IMG/VR virus record: IMGVR_UViG_3300027971_000090
Span: 1-41,395 of that record
DNA: 41,395 bases
Source of the DNA: a virus
Reading direction: 5' to 3' (one strand)
Shown piece after piece: positions 22,664-31,732 of the stretch. The notes beneath the pieces were generated by a model. It saw nothing but the letters and a program-made list of their open reading frames with translations, ran no database searches and was not told the DNA's origin. Position 1 is the first letter of the stretch. Every line of letters begins with the position of its first letter. The position numbers and the translations under genes were made by a program.

Positions 22664-22892
22664 CTATAGGCCCATTCTGCATACGGAAATATTTAATTTA
22701 GTATTTCATGGGAAAGGAGGATTTACGTGGGAGAGCGTGTATTCCTTTCCAGTATGGCTCCGAAGATTTTACATTAAGCAGATTAATGATTTTAATACTA
22801 GAGAGAATGAAGAGATGAAAAAGCAAACCGAAGGTACTAATAATAAAGTACCTAAGATATCTAAACCCAATTTTATGAAAAAGAAGCCCTAA
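22632..22892 (+). CDS. Tail assembly chaperone-like protein, start by TTG or +1 frameshift
   Basis: This frame overlaps the end of the base plate gene by 32 bases and has no in-frame ATG before its conserved-looking core (FHGKGGFTWESVYSFPVWLRRFYIKQ); the first in-frame ATG is near 22815. An in-frame TAA at 22620-22622 bounds it, leaving TTG at 22632 or entry by a +1 slip from the upstream frame on TTT-T. The size, overlap and place just before the tape measure recall tail assembly chaperones made by frameshifting (as in lambda G/GT, where the shift is -1). The C-terminus is basic and disordered and ends within a terminator. Confidence 0.65.
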   Translation: MEWISFGLGPNYRPILHTEIFNLVFHGKGGFTWESVYSFPVWLRRFYIKQINDFNTRENEEMKKQTEGTNNKVPKISKPNFMKKKP

Positions 22893-22909
22893 GCAAAAAG
22901 GGCTTTTTT
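22884..22909 (+). terminator. Rho-independent terminator
   Basis: AAGCCCT and AGGGCTT pair around AAGCAAAA and the T-run continues to 22909. The 5' arm contains the end of the chaperone-like gene: its TAA stop is inside the hairpin. Confidence 0.88.
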
Positions 22910-22919
22910 ACTGTATAAC

Positions 22920-22937
22920 GATAATTAATAATATAAA
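22920..22937 (+). promoter_or_regulatory. Candidate late-promoter motif
   Basis: GATAATTAATAATATAAA follows the terminator directly and lies 13 bases before the ATG at 22951, so it is well placed to restart transcription of the tape measure operon. Confidence 0.4.
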
Positions 22938-22950
22938 AGAGTATAAAGAT

Positions 22951-23169
22951 ATGTTAACATCAATATTAGCAAATACATTAATTGCATTATTTCCTAAATC
23001 ATTCGCAAAGCGTCAACAAGAATTCTTCAAGAAAAAAGAATTTATCGAAGCTACATATAAAGCTAAAAATGCCGCTAAAAATGCTAATAAGACTATGAAA
23101 GTATATCAAGAAAAAAATAAAGGTACTAAATATACTAAACCATCTTCTACTAATAAAAACTTTAAATAA
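22951..23169 (+). CDS. Small basic protein before the tape measure (72 aa)
   Basis: An N-terminal hydrophobic stretch (LTSILANTLIALFPKSF) is followed by a very basic, Ala/Asn/Lys-rich helix (ATYKAKNAAKNANKTMK) and a disordered tail. It has 7 bases to the tape measure start. The high positive charge could mean nucleic-acid or tape-measure binding, but no family is recognised. Confidence 0.6.
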   Translation: MLTSILANTLIALFPKSFAKRQQEFFKKKEFIEATYKAKNAAKNANKTMKVYQEKNKGTKYTKPSSTNKNFK

Positions 23170-23176
23170 TTAAGTT

Positions 23177-25288
23177 ATGGCAAGTAGAACACCTGAGGAC
23201 ATAAAAAGAGATAAATTAGCAGATATTTATGAACAGCAATTAAAACAAGATGCTGCTAGAAATGACCTCGTCAATAAAACGGCAAAACAGCGTGCTGCTG
23301 CTGAAAAAGAATATCAAAAACTATTAAAAAATGAGCTAACGATATTAGAGCAAATTGCTAAATTAAAACAGCGAGAGGAAGATTCTTTAGATTCTATATC
23401 AAGAAAGTTACAAGATCAAATTAAATCATTAGCAGATAAAACTGATAAAACTGATGAAGAAAATGATCTATTAAGTAAATCTAATATACTTCAAACTAAA
23501 ATTTCAGAAGGAATTAAAACCGGTACAGCTAATACAAGAGATTTAGTAAATGAATATAAAGATGTTATTGACTCAATGCAAAAAGCAATTAAATTGCAGA
23601 ATGAATCTGAGAAATCTGCAAAAGAATTTTTATCAGATATTACTACCCGAATATCACAGATACCATTAATAGGCGGAGCATTATCAAAAGGATTTAATAC
23701 TTTTTTAAAGTCACCTAAAGGAACTGCATTATCTAAAAAAATTGCAAACAAATTATTTAATCCAGGATCAGCTGCAGAGTCTAGTAAGATGATGTCAAAT
23801 GCTGGTACAGGTGCAGCTACAGTTGCTGCAGGTATTGCTGTTGCAAAAAAAGGATTTGAATTAACTACAAAAGAATCTGAAATTAGAAAGGATATTAGAA
23901 GAACATTAGGATTAACTAATTCAGAAGCTATCGACTTTAGGGATACTAGTTTAAGTATGTTGCGAGATACTAATTCAATGGCTACTACACAAGAAGAAAT
24001 CTTAAAAGCTTCTAGCGAACTTCAAGATACATATGGTCATATGGCAAATTCTAATACAAAGTTAATGAATAGTCAAATAACATTAACTAAAGGATTTGGT
24101 CTTCAAGCCCAAGAAGCTGAATCTCTTAATGTATTAGCAGATGCTACGGGTCAAAGTTACGATGAACAATTAACATCGACTGTAGCAATGGCTCAAGCAG
24201 TAGGTAAAGTATCTAAATTTGGTATGAATGTTAATAAAATTATGGCGGAAGTCGCAAATTTATCAGCATCTATTAAAGCAACTTTAGGCGGTAGTGCAGC
24301 AGCAATGGCTAAGGCAGTTATTCAAGCTAAATTAATGGGTACGACATTGCAACAAATGGATGGTGCTGCTGACAATTTATTAAATATCGAATCATCTATA
24401 GAAGCTCAAGTTACTGCTCAGTTAGTAACAGGTAAAAATATTAATTTAGATAGAGCAAGATTATTCGCTTTAAATAATGATTTAGTTGGCGTAGCAAGAG
24501 AACTAACAAAACAAGGAATCGATTATGCGTCATTCGGAAAAATGAATCGCGTAGAACAACAAGCAACTGCTGCAGCAATGGGAATGCAAAAAGATGAGTT
24601 TGCAGATATGTTATTAAAGCAAAAAATGTATGCTGCAGTTGGGGCAGATATTAATGCAACAGATCAAGCACAAATAGATGCTGCAGAAACTCAGATATCA
24701 TTAAAAGCAAAAGCAGGCGATGCCGACGCTAAAAAATATATTGCGGATCAAAAAGCTTTAAGCGTTCAAGAAAGAATGACGGCAGCTGTAGAATCTATGG
24801 CAGGATTTTTTAATATGTTAGGCCCAATTATAATGGGATTGGGTATAGGCATAACTATATTAGGTGTAGCACTTGCAATAGCTGCTATCGGTGCTATATC
24901 GTTAATGAGCGCATTAACCCTCGGAATTGGTGCAATAGCAATTGCTGGGGCTATAGGTTTGGTAATGGGAGTAGTTAATGGATTTACACAAAGTGTATCT
25001 GATGGTGAAGCGCCAGCATCAAAAGGGCCATTTACTATTACAGATAAATTTGGAGCTACTGCAGTAACGCAAACAGGAGATGGCGTTGTTGTATCTCCTA
25101 ATATATCAAGAGACTCAGCACAGTCTAATACAAATACCGTAGTATCAAATAATAAAGAAACTAATGATTTGTTACGACAATTAATTGCAAAGGTAGATCA
25201 ACCAACTAAAGTATATGTAGGCATGGATGCTACTAATAAAATTTATAATCAAGGATCAATGAATAAAAATCTTCAAGCTGAAGCATAA
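23177..25288 (+). CDS. Tape measure protein
   Basis: This 703-residue protein has the classic layout: a charged coiled-coil N-terminus (about residues 15-150), a glycine/alanine-rich stretch, long helical segments (IMAEVANLSASIKATLGGSA), a strongly hydrophobic block at about 547-605 (IIMGLGIGITILGVALAIAA, then IGAIAIAGAIGLVMGV) and a polar C-terminus (LLRQLIAKVDQPTKVYVGMD). It sets tail length and probably forms or triggers the DNA channel. At about 0.15 nm per residue this predicts a tail near 100 nm, in the T4 range. It sits between chaperone-like and baseplate genes, as expected. Confidence 0.88.
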   Translation: MASRTPEDIKRDKLADIYEQQLKQDAARNDLVNKTAKQRAAAEKEYQKLLKNELTILEQIAKLKQREEDSLDSISRKLQDQIKSLADKTDKTDEENDLLSKSNILQTKISEGIKTGTANTRDLVNEYKDVIDSMQKAIKLQNESEKSAKEFLSDITTRISQIPLIGGALSKGFNTFLKSPKGTALSKKIANKLFNPGSAAESSKMMSNAGTGAATVAAGIAVAKKGFELTTKESEIRKDIRRTLGLTNSEAIDFRDTSLSMLRDTNSMATTQEEILKASSELQDTYGHMANSNTKLMNSQITLTKGFGLQAQEAESLNVLADATGQSYDEQLTSTVAMAQAVGKVSKFGMNVNKIMAEVANLSASIKATLGGSAAAMAKAVIQAKLMGTTLQQMDGAADNLLNIESSIEAQVTAQLVTGKNINLDRARLFALNNDLVGVARELTKQGIDYASFGKMNRVEQQATAAAMGMQKDEFADMLLKQKMYAAVGADINATDQAQIDAAETQISLKAKAGDADAKKYIADQKALSVQERMTAAVESMAGFFNMLGPIIMGLGIGITILGVALAIAAIGAISLMSALTLGIGAIAIAGAIGLVMGVVNGFTQSVSDGEAPASKGPFTITDKFGATAVTQTGDGVVVSPNISRDSAQSNTNTVVSNNKETNDLLRQLIAKVDQPTKVYVGMDATNKIYNQGSMNKNLQAEA

Positions 25289-25303
25289 TAGACTATCATA
25301 AAA

Positions 25304-28300
25304 ATGTCAATACTAGATTTAAAATCAAACTTATCGAACTTTAGAAAGCCGTCGACAGTTAAAGAACAGGAGAAACAAAAATTAAAAGAATCTCCGATCA
25401 TTAAACCTGTTTATAGCACGTCTAATACACTTAAAAATACTCCTGATATAAAGATAAATAAAGTAGATAATTCTACGTCTATTCAAGTATTAGGGGCTAA
25501 AAAAATAGATTATAAACTATTCTCTATCAACACTAATAGAGGAAGAGGAATACCTGCTATATCTACATTATTTGGAAAGGATATTTTAAATAAAAAATCT
25601 TTATTTAAGAAGTTTACTCCTGGTAATATAGTAAAGGTATCTGAATATAAAACTCAAAAGCCCGTTAATATTACTAAAGTATCTAATTTTGTTAAAATTA
25701 CTCCTATTGGTATTCAACATATTTCTACTTTCAAAGCAATACTTACAATCTTAAAAAATAAAGTAAGTGAGTATAAGCAAGTATTTCCTAAAGCATTACC
25801 AAAGATTAGCGAGTATATAGATCAATCTCCAAGAGCATTGCCAAAGATTAGTGAATACATTTATCAATCTCCTAGACCTTTGCCAAAAATAAGTGAATAT
25901 ATTTATCAATCTCCTAGAGTATTATCTAAACTAAGTTTATATAAAGATCAAAGACCTAATATTTTAGATAAGTTAAGTCTCTATAAAAAATTGGCTGCAA
26001 ATGGTTTTGATGATTTACAATCAGGGGCTAGGGGATTTACATTATATCAAACCATAACCCAATATCTAGGATTAGATACTGGTACATTAACATATACATA
26101 TCCAAAGACAGTAAAGTTTGGAAGATTAAATAATAGATTATCATTTACTGGTCAAGGATTAAAAGGTTTTGATGATTTAACATCTGGCGCTATAGGATTT
26201 ATTGAAGGGCAAAAATTAAATACTGTAGCAAAAGTATCGCAATATTTAGGAATACTCGGTAATACATATACATATCCAGTAACAGTAAAAAATGGTAATA
26301 TTTTAAATAGGAGTCAATTTTTTTCAGATATTAAACATGGATTTCTTTTAAATGGGACAGAAAGAAGATTTGATGGTGATTTAGCAGCGACTCACTTTTA
26401 CAGAACATATTATACTGATAAAAAGCCATATACCTCATCTACAGGTATAAATGGTGATGATTTACGAACTTACTTTACTAGAACTAATTCTCCTTCTGCT
26501 AGAGATTGGATGTATACTAAATTTAATTTAAGAGATAATTCATTTAATACTGGGTTAGCTTTATTTAATCAGCCATTAATCTTAACTGGTATACAGCGTA
26601 AAGACTTTGTAAAAACAGGATTTTATCCATGGGAGACTTGGAACTTTGATGATGGATTTATTAGGGGTGGTGTTGTAACATCAACTCAAAGGGCAATTGT
26701 AGATGTTCTTCGTATTGGAAAATGGATGGCTTCTGCAAAAGGATTATTATTTATAACGCGTCAAGCAGGCCTTCAAGCTTCAGCTCCTAATACAGAAGCT
26801 GACCCTTTTGTAGGAAAACGTGCTGGTAATGGCGCATTAACATTAATAAGTTCATTAGCTAATACTGCTACTCAACATTTGGGTATTAGATTTAGAAAAG
26901 ATGCTTTTTTACTTAAAACTAGAACTACATATTCTAGTGTGATGTTAGCAAAGCAGATAGCAGAAACTGAAGATCCGACTTTAACTCAAAATAGATTAAG
27001 AAAACTTTACGAAAATTTAATCTTAGGAACCGGCACTTATTCTTTATCTGGCCCGAAGGGAATATTCGGAGGCCCTCAGTCAGTATATGGCATTGGCTCG
27101 ACAACTATTAGAAGGGTTGTTAATAGTGTAGATGATTTAAGTTATAATTATTTGAAAACTCCAATAAACGTTGTTAGTAATGATTTTAATTCTGACGATA
27201 CTAAATATGTCAATGATCCTTATATACGATTTCCTAGTATAACAAACTTCGTACCTAATTATATGAATAGCGGGCCGGGTAATAGATATGTTTTAAGAAT
27301 TGCATTACCCCAAAACGAATATTTTGATAGTATAAACTCATCTAATAATCAAAATATAAATGGTAATTATTATACTTTAGGGTATGGAGGTATTGGTACA
27401 CAAGGAGATATAAATAAAGGCTTAAATACTACTAACGTTACTAACTTTCTTCTTAATGATACATTTAAAGATGTAAAATGGATTCCTACCCTAGGTAGAT
27501 TTAGCGGAGATATAACAATTCAAAATTATACCCAAACTAGTCAACATATAAGAAAAAAACTTAAAGTACCAGATTATGGCAGACGTGGTAAAGATTTAAG
27601 AAATCCATTAGATGGGCCTTTTATGAATAAATATACTCCAGGCGGCCCTGGTATGGCAGATCCTATTTGGAAGATAAACCAAACAGATGAAGAAGCCGTA
27701 GATGATTTTATAAAATTCATGTTTCATGATTTAAATACTAATGAAAGATTTAGATTTAGAGCTTACATAGAAAATGTATCTGAAGATTTTAGTCCCGAAT
27801 GGCAAGAAGTAAAAATATTAGGAAGGGCAGATAGTCCTTATATTTATCAAGGATTTAGTCGTACTGTACAAATATCATTTAAAGCCGCTGCATTATCAAG
27901 AGCAGATTTAATGTTAATGTGGGACCAACTAGAAAGATTAGCTAAAACGACAGTTCCAAAGTATAATGATACTTATAAAATGAAAGGCCCGTTAATTAAA
28001 TTTACTTTGGGTAATTGGTTTATAAATACACCAGCATTTATTAAATCTTTATCATATACAGTTGATAATGATACGCCTTGGGAAATTAACTTAAGTGATT
28101 CTGGAATATATTTAGGAGACAATAAAGAATATAATGTCGGCGAATTACCTATGACAGTATCAGTTCAAGTATCAATGCAAATATTTGGGGAAGTAAGACC
28201 GGCCAGCACTCATACACAACCTACGCCAGATGGTATTACAGAAAGTACACATTATGGTGCAGGTCATTTATATCCATTAGGTGTAGATAAATTAAGAACG

Positions 28301-28591
28301 AAGCGTCAAACTGCATTAATGGGTAATTCAAGTTTAGTAGATCCTGAAGACGATGCTCTTATTCCAGTTGAAATACCTCCTAGGCCATTACCTGCCGTGA
28401 CATTACCTCCTCTAGCTGAACCAACTCCTCCTGGAGTACCAATATTATCAAGACAGCCACCTGCAGCAACCGCACCAGCACCAGCCGCGGCAAAAGAAAC
28501 AATGGAGCAAAAAATGCTTAGAGAAAAATATGATTTAATACAGAACGCTCCTGAAAATAGTAAGTCGATACAAATTATACATTACAAATAA
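25304..28591 (+). CDS. Large baseplate or tube-initiator-like structural protein
   Basis: This 1095-residue protein has three regions. Residues 107-233 are nine tandem repeats of 14-15 residues with the pattern xxLxK(V/I/L)SxYxxxxP. Residues 234-337 are a two-fold duplication beginning GFDDLxSGAxGF and containing QYLG...TYTYPxTVK. The C-terminal region (about 780-960) has FIKFMFHDLNTNERFRFRAY, SPEWQEVKILGRAD and YIYQGFSRTVQISF, which I associate with tail-tube initiator or baseplate-tube junction proteins of large myoviruses (T4 gp48/gp54 role). The last 80 residues are Pro/Ala-rich and probably disordered. The role is inferred from these segments and position after the tape measure. Confidence 0.65.
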   Translation: MSILDLKSNLSNFRKPSTVKEQEKQKLKESPIIKPVYSTSNTLKNTPDIKINKVDNSTSIQVLGAKKIDYKLFSINTNRGRGIPAISTLFGKDILNKKSLFKKFTPGNIVKVSEYKTQKPVNITKVSNFVKITPIGIQHISTFKAILTILKNKVSEYKQVFPKALPKISEYIDQSPRALPKISEYIYQSPRPLPKISEYIYQSPRVLSKLSLYKDQRPNILDKLSLYKKLAANGFDDLQSGARGFTLYQTITQYLGLDTGTLTYTYPKTVKFGRLNNRLSFTGQGLKGFDDLTSGAIGFIEGQKLNTVAKVSQYLGILGNTYTYPVTVKNGNILNRSQFFSDIKHGFLLNGTERRFDGDLAATHFYRTYYTDKKPYTSSTGINGDDLRTYFTRTNSPSARDWMYTKFNLRDNSFNTGLALFNQPLILTGIQRKDFVKTGFYPWETWNFDDGFIRGGVVTSTQRAIVDVLRIGKWMASAKGLLFITRQAGLQASAPNTEADPFVGKRAGNGALTLISSLANTATQHLGIRFRKDAFLLKTRTTYSSVMLAKQIAETEDPTLTQNRLRKLYENLILGTGTYSLSGPKGIFGGPQSVYGIGSTTIRRVVNSVDDLSYNYLKTPINVVSNDFNSDDTKYVNDPYIRFPSITNFVPNYMNSGPGNRYVLRIALPQNEYFDSINSSNNQNINGNYYTLGYGGIGTQGDINKGLNTTNVTNFLLNDTFKDVKWIPTLGRFSGDITIQNYTQTSQHIRKKLKVPDYGRRGKDLRNPLDGPFMNKYTPGGPGMADPIWKINQTDEEAVDDFIKFMFHDLNTNERFRFRAYIENVSEDFSPEWQEVKILGRADSPYIYQGFSRTVQISFKAAALSRADLMLMWDQLERLAKTTVPKYNDTYKMKGPLIKFTLGNWFINTPAFIKSLSYTVDNDTPWEINLSDSGIYLGDNKEYNVGELPMTVSVQVSMQIFGEVRPASTHTQPTPDGITESTHYGAGHLYPLGVDKLRTKRQTALMGNSSLVDPEDDALIPVEIPPRPLPAVTLPPLAEPTPPGVPILSRQPPAATAPAPAAAKETMEQKMLREKYDLIQNAPENSKSIQIIHYK
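25622..26002 (+). repeat. Nine tandem 14-15-residue coding repeats
   Basis: Successive units are GNIVKVSEYKTQKP, VNITKVSNFVKITP, IGIQHISTFKAILT, a KVSEYKQVFPK unit, three near-identical (A/P)LPKISEYI(D/Y)QSPR units, VLSKLSLYKDQRPN and ILDKLSLYKKLAAN. The central three are also nearly identical in DNA (about 42 bases each), suggesting recent expansion. Confidence 0.85.
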
Positions 28592-28600
28592 TTTATCTCT

Positions 28601-28614
28601 GATATTTATTAATA
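28601..28614 (+). promoter_or_regulatory. Candidate late-promoter motif next to a start codon
   Basis: GATATTTATTAATA ends one base before the ATG at 28616. It is identical to the first 14 bases of the 7954 site. If it is a promoter, the transcript would start at or after the ATG, which argues for caution or for a role in translation. Confidence 0.3.
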
Positions 28615-28615
28615 T

Positions 28616-28924
28616 ATGAATAGATATCAAGACCTTTCAATTATTAAAGATCAAAATGGAAGACGTAAGTTTAAAACTACGTTTATACCATATATTGATA
28701 AATCAGATAATGATATATATGTTATTACTGACCCTTCTGATAGATTAGATTTATTAGCAGATCAATTTTATGGAGATTCTACAGGATGGCCAATAATTGC
28801 AACTGCTAATAATTTAGGGCAAGGAACTTTAAATGTTGAAGCAGGAATACAAGTACGTATACCAGACCCAACAAAATATAGAGATTATATTATTCAAATT
28901 AGCAGATTTAATTCTCAAAGATAA
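28616..28924 (+). CDS. LysM baseplate protein (gp53-like)
   Basis: This 102-residue protein has an N-terminal strand (FKTTFIPYIDKSDNDIYVI) leading into a LysM-like fold at about residues 35-90: DRLDLLADQFYGDSTGWPII, ATANNL, GTLNVEAGIQVRIP. T4 gp53, a baseplate wedge protein, also carries a LysM domain, and such small LysM proteins sit in baseplate operons of many contractile tails. In this context the domain is structural rather than wall-cutting. It starts 25 bases after the preceding large protein and 12 bases before the hub-like gene. Confidence 0.75.
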   Translation: MNRYQDLSIIKDQNGRRKFKTTFIPYIDKSDNDIYVITDPSDRLDLLADQFYGDSTGWPIIATANNLGQGTLNVEAGIQVRIPDPTKYRDYIIQISRFNSQR

Positions 28925-28935
28925 AATAAATAGTT

Positions 28936-31128
28936 ATGCCTTTAAATTACCAATTTTATAATAACGTTACTCAAGACGTTAAAGATGAGATATATCGAAG
29001 AGAGAAATTATATTGGCCATCTGGTCATGTTAGCAATGATGCATTAGCATGGAACTATCAAAAGACTGCGTATATGATTTTAACTGCATTAAAAGTAACT
29101 CCTAAATCAGTTGCATATAATTCTCCAGCCTCTACTGTACCGCCTCTTACTCCTGCACTAACTACTACTAAACCACCAAGACCAGATTGGAGATCTGCTA
29201 CAGTAGGAGATTACCAAGCAAACGCAATAGCATCTAAGCCAGTTACGATAGAAAAATCATCAGAAGTTATAACTAGAATAACTACTCCTAACGCGCCTAT
29301 TTTAGATTTATATGGCCCCAATTATACAAATTCTACAGGCACTTTGCGAGGCGCCGTCCTTACTTCAGCTACAATAGGAGTTGAAGGTACATATGGATCT
29401 ATTTTACGAATTATCGTTAATTTTACGGTATTTGATAAAGACGAATTAGATAAGTATATGAATAACTTTCTTCGCCCTGGCGTAGATATAGGATTGGAAT
29501 ATGGATGGACTGTAAATGAAAAGCTTAATGTTAATACTGGTAATATAACAGGTACCGTTTTTAATTTTTCATTCGCAGCTAATGAAGATGGAAGTTGGCA
29601 ATGTACTTTACATGCATTTGGCCCATCAGCTATGACTTATGGATTTAATGTTGATGCTAAAGATGCAGAAAATACTACACCTGACCCTTCAAATTATAAA
29701 ACATACGGATTATTAGAATTATTTCGTAGTGTTGTAGATCAAGTTGACGATTTATATACTAATGGAGAGCTAATCACTGGTGGCGCAGTTGTCGTAAAAA
29801 AGGTATATGCTTCACAAGCAATACCAGTAAAAGCAAAAAATGATAGTACATATCCATATAACCCAGATAAAAAAGAAGGACCTATATTTTATATTTATAA
29901 TTTGCCATCAGAATTTAGCCCAGCATCTTCATATACTTCCTACGGAAACCAATATGCTCCTGGGGGTACGACTACAGGAACTGGTGCAAAAATTACAAAT
30001 TCTAAACCTATGGCATATATTACTCTAGGTAATTTAGTTGAATTACTTAATTCTAAAATTAATGCAATATCTAAACGATATTTACCAACATATGAATTTT
30101 TACAAGACGGTGTTAATATATGTGTTGGTACTGGATTAAATGAAAGATTTCTTCAAACAGGTCCAGCAGATTCATCAAAATTTGGATTTACTACTCAAAG
30201 AAATGGAGCGCTTGGGTCTGCGGCAGCTCAATCATCATTATCATTAAGGGGTACGTCAGAATCATTTAGTGGGCAGTTAACAGGTCCTAATATTGCATTG
30301 CAAAACTTAATTTTAATAAATGTACAATTTATTGTAGAAGAATTACAAAAAATTATTAGCGGAGATAAAAACGTACAAAATAAAAAATTAACATCATTTT
30401 TAAATTTATTGTTCGCTCAAATAGAAACTGAAACAGGAGGTATAATAGATTTAACCCTTATACCTAATAGGGATAGTGATGGTAATATAATAAGTATATT
30501 AATACAAAATAAAAATGGAGATCCAGACAACGCATCGACAAGCATAACCCCATTTTCTATACCTATGATGACTAAAAATTCAGTAGTACGTGCTATGAAT
30601 ATAGAATCTAAAATTCCAGATGCGATAGTAACAGAAGTAGCAACGTATACCAGGGCTGGTTTAAGTTATGGTGAAGAAGAACAAATAGATGTTAAAAGCT
30701 CAAATGATCAGAAAAAAATACTATTAGATGAATTGCTAAAATTAAATACTGATTATCTTACAAACTTAGCTGGCACAGATACAACGAAAACGTCTTCAAT
30801 AAATCAATGGAGGACAAGCGTAAGAAATATATATAGAAGATTAGCATCTATAGAATCATCATTAACATTAAATTCTGACGGATCAATACAATCAATAAAT
30901 AATATAATGGATTTAAAAACTGCCGTATTTCCAATTTCATATAAAGTGACTTTAGATGGTATAAATGGATTTTTATATGGAAATGCTATTACTACTAATT
31001 GGCTACCTAAGCAATATAGAGATGATAGAGTATATTGGACAGTTAAGACAATTACGCATACTATACAAAATAATGATTGGACTACTGAATTAGAAGCTAT
31101 ATATAGAGTAAAAGAAGTAAAAAAATAA
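28936..31128 (+). CDS. Putative baseplate hub protein
   Basis: This 730-residue protein has a segment at about residues 130-195 (TSATIGVEGTYGSILRIIVN, DKYMNNFLRPGVDIGLEYGW) that resembles the first domain of hub proteins of contractile tails (gp27 / late control D type). A helical region (LQNLILINVQFIVEELQKII) and a C-terminal beta domain (SYKVTLDGINGFLYGN, VYWTVKTITHTIQNNDWTTE) follow; the latter is typical for tail-tip hub proteins that thread onto the tube. It follows the LysM protein, and its stop overlaps the next start by one base (TAATG). I see no lysozyme domain. Confidence 0.6.
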   Translation: MPLNYQFYNNVTQDVKDEIYRREKLYWPSGHVSNDALAWNYQKTAYMILTALKVTPKSVAYNSPASTVPPLTPALTTTKPPRPDWRSATVGDYQANAIASKPVTIEKSSEVITRITTPNAPILDLYGPNYTNSTGTLRGAVLTSATIGVEGTYGSILRIIVNFTVFDKDELDKYMNNFLRPGVDIGLEYGWTVNEKLNVNTGNITGTVFNFSFAANEDGSWQCTLHAFGPSAMTYGFNVDAKDAENTTPDPSNYKTYGLLELFRSVVDQVDDLYTNGELITGGAVVVKKVYASQAIPVKAKNDSTYPYNPDKKEGPIFYIYNLPSEFSPASSYTSYGNQYAPGGTTTGTGAKITNSKPMAYITLGNLVELLNSKINAISKRYLPTYEFLQDGVNICVGTGLNERFLQTGPADSSKFGFTTQRNGALGSAAAQSSLSLRGTSESFSGQLTGPNIALQNLILINVQFIVEELQKIISGDKNVQNKKLTSFLNLLFAQIETETGGIIDLTLIPNRDSDGNIISILIQNKNGDPDNASTSITPFSIPMMTKNSVVRAMNIESKIPDAIVTEVATYTRAGLSYGEEEQIDVKSSNDQKKILLDELLKLNTDYLTNLAGTDTTKTSSINQWRTSVRNIYRRLASIESSLTLNSDGSIQSINNIMDLKTAVFPISYKVTLDGINGFLYGNAITTNWLPKQYRDDRVYWTVKTITHTIQNNDWTTELEAIYRVKEVKK

Positions 31129-31679
31129 TGGCTAACAGACCTAAAATATATTATCCTCAAGACCAAATAACTGCAGGACTTAAAACATCAGGAAAAGAAT
31201 GGATGTTAAGGGATGGCACTGAATTTAAAGGATTTTATCATACCTATAAAGATGGTATGGTGATGACGGGCTTTGATTATAATCAAGCTACCTCAGAATA
31301 TTTAATTACATACCAACCTCAAACATTATTTAAGTATGATTCTTTAACTAAGACTAATGTAAAAGAATATATTTCGCCTATTCAATATTATCCTGTTCCG
31401 CCAACCCAAGATTATGATCAAGGATATGTTACAAGATACTTTATAAGAAAAGCTAATAATGTAGATGCCAAAATTATTGAGATAGATCAAAAGCAATGGG
31501 GTCAAATAGGAAGCCAAATAGATCCTTATTTATATATGAAGACTTCTTTACCTTGGAAATTAACAGGTAATATAAAAGATGTAGAATCTACGAACTTTAA
31601 AATTACGAGAAAGTATAACGAAGAATTACCTGGACTTATAAAATATCTTCAAAACTACACAGAATTATATAGAGGATAA
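31128..31679 (+). CDS. Probable minor tail or baseplate protein (183 aa)
   Basis: This protein starts MANRPKIYYPQDQITAGLKT followed by GKEWMLRDGTEFKGFYHTYKDG, a pattern I associate with a small structural protein at the end of tail operons in uncultured T4-like phages. It is translationally coupled to the hub-like gene by a 1-base overlap. It is the last tail gene before the replication module. No enzymatic motif is visible. Confidence 0.6.
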   Translation: MANRPKIYYPQDQITAGLKTSGKEWMLRDGTEFKGFYHTYKDGMVMTGFDYNQATSEYLITYQPQTLFKYDSLTKTNVKEYISPIQYYPVPPTQDYDQGYVTRYFIRKANNVDAKIIEIDQKQWGQIGSQIDPYLYMKTSLPWKLTGNIKDVESTNFKITRKYNEELPGLIKYLQNYTELYRG

Positions 31680-31696
31680 TCTTTTTTCGCTAAAAA

Positions 31697-31728
31697 TTAG
31701 GTTATATCAAATTTATTTTATATATTTC
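31697..31728 (+). promoter_or_regulatory. Candidate early/middle promoter for DNA polymerase
   Basis: TTAGG at 31697 and TATATTTC at 31721 keep the 20-base spacing seen at 18147 and 33516. It is located exactly at the switch from tail to replication genes. Only four bases separate it from the ATG at 31733, implying a nearly leaderless mRNA. Confidence 0.55.
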
Positions 31729-31732
31729 TGGT

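Noticed and set aside
22711-22729. Perfect-looking Shine-Dalgarno AAAGGAGG followed by GTG
   Set aside because: It lies inside the chaperone-like ORF (encoding KGGF), the GTG frame ends after about 17 codons, and other genes here do not use such sites.
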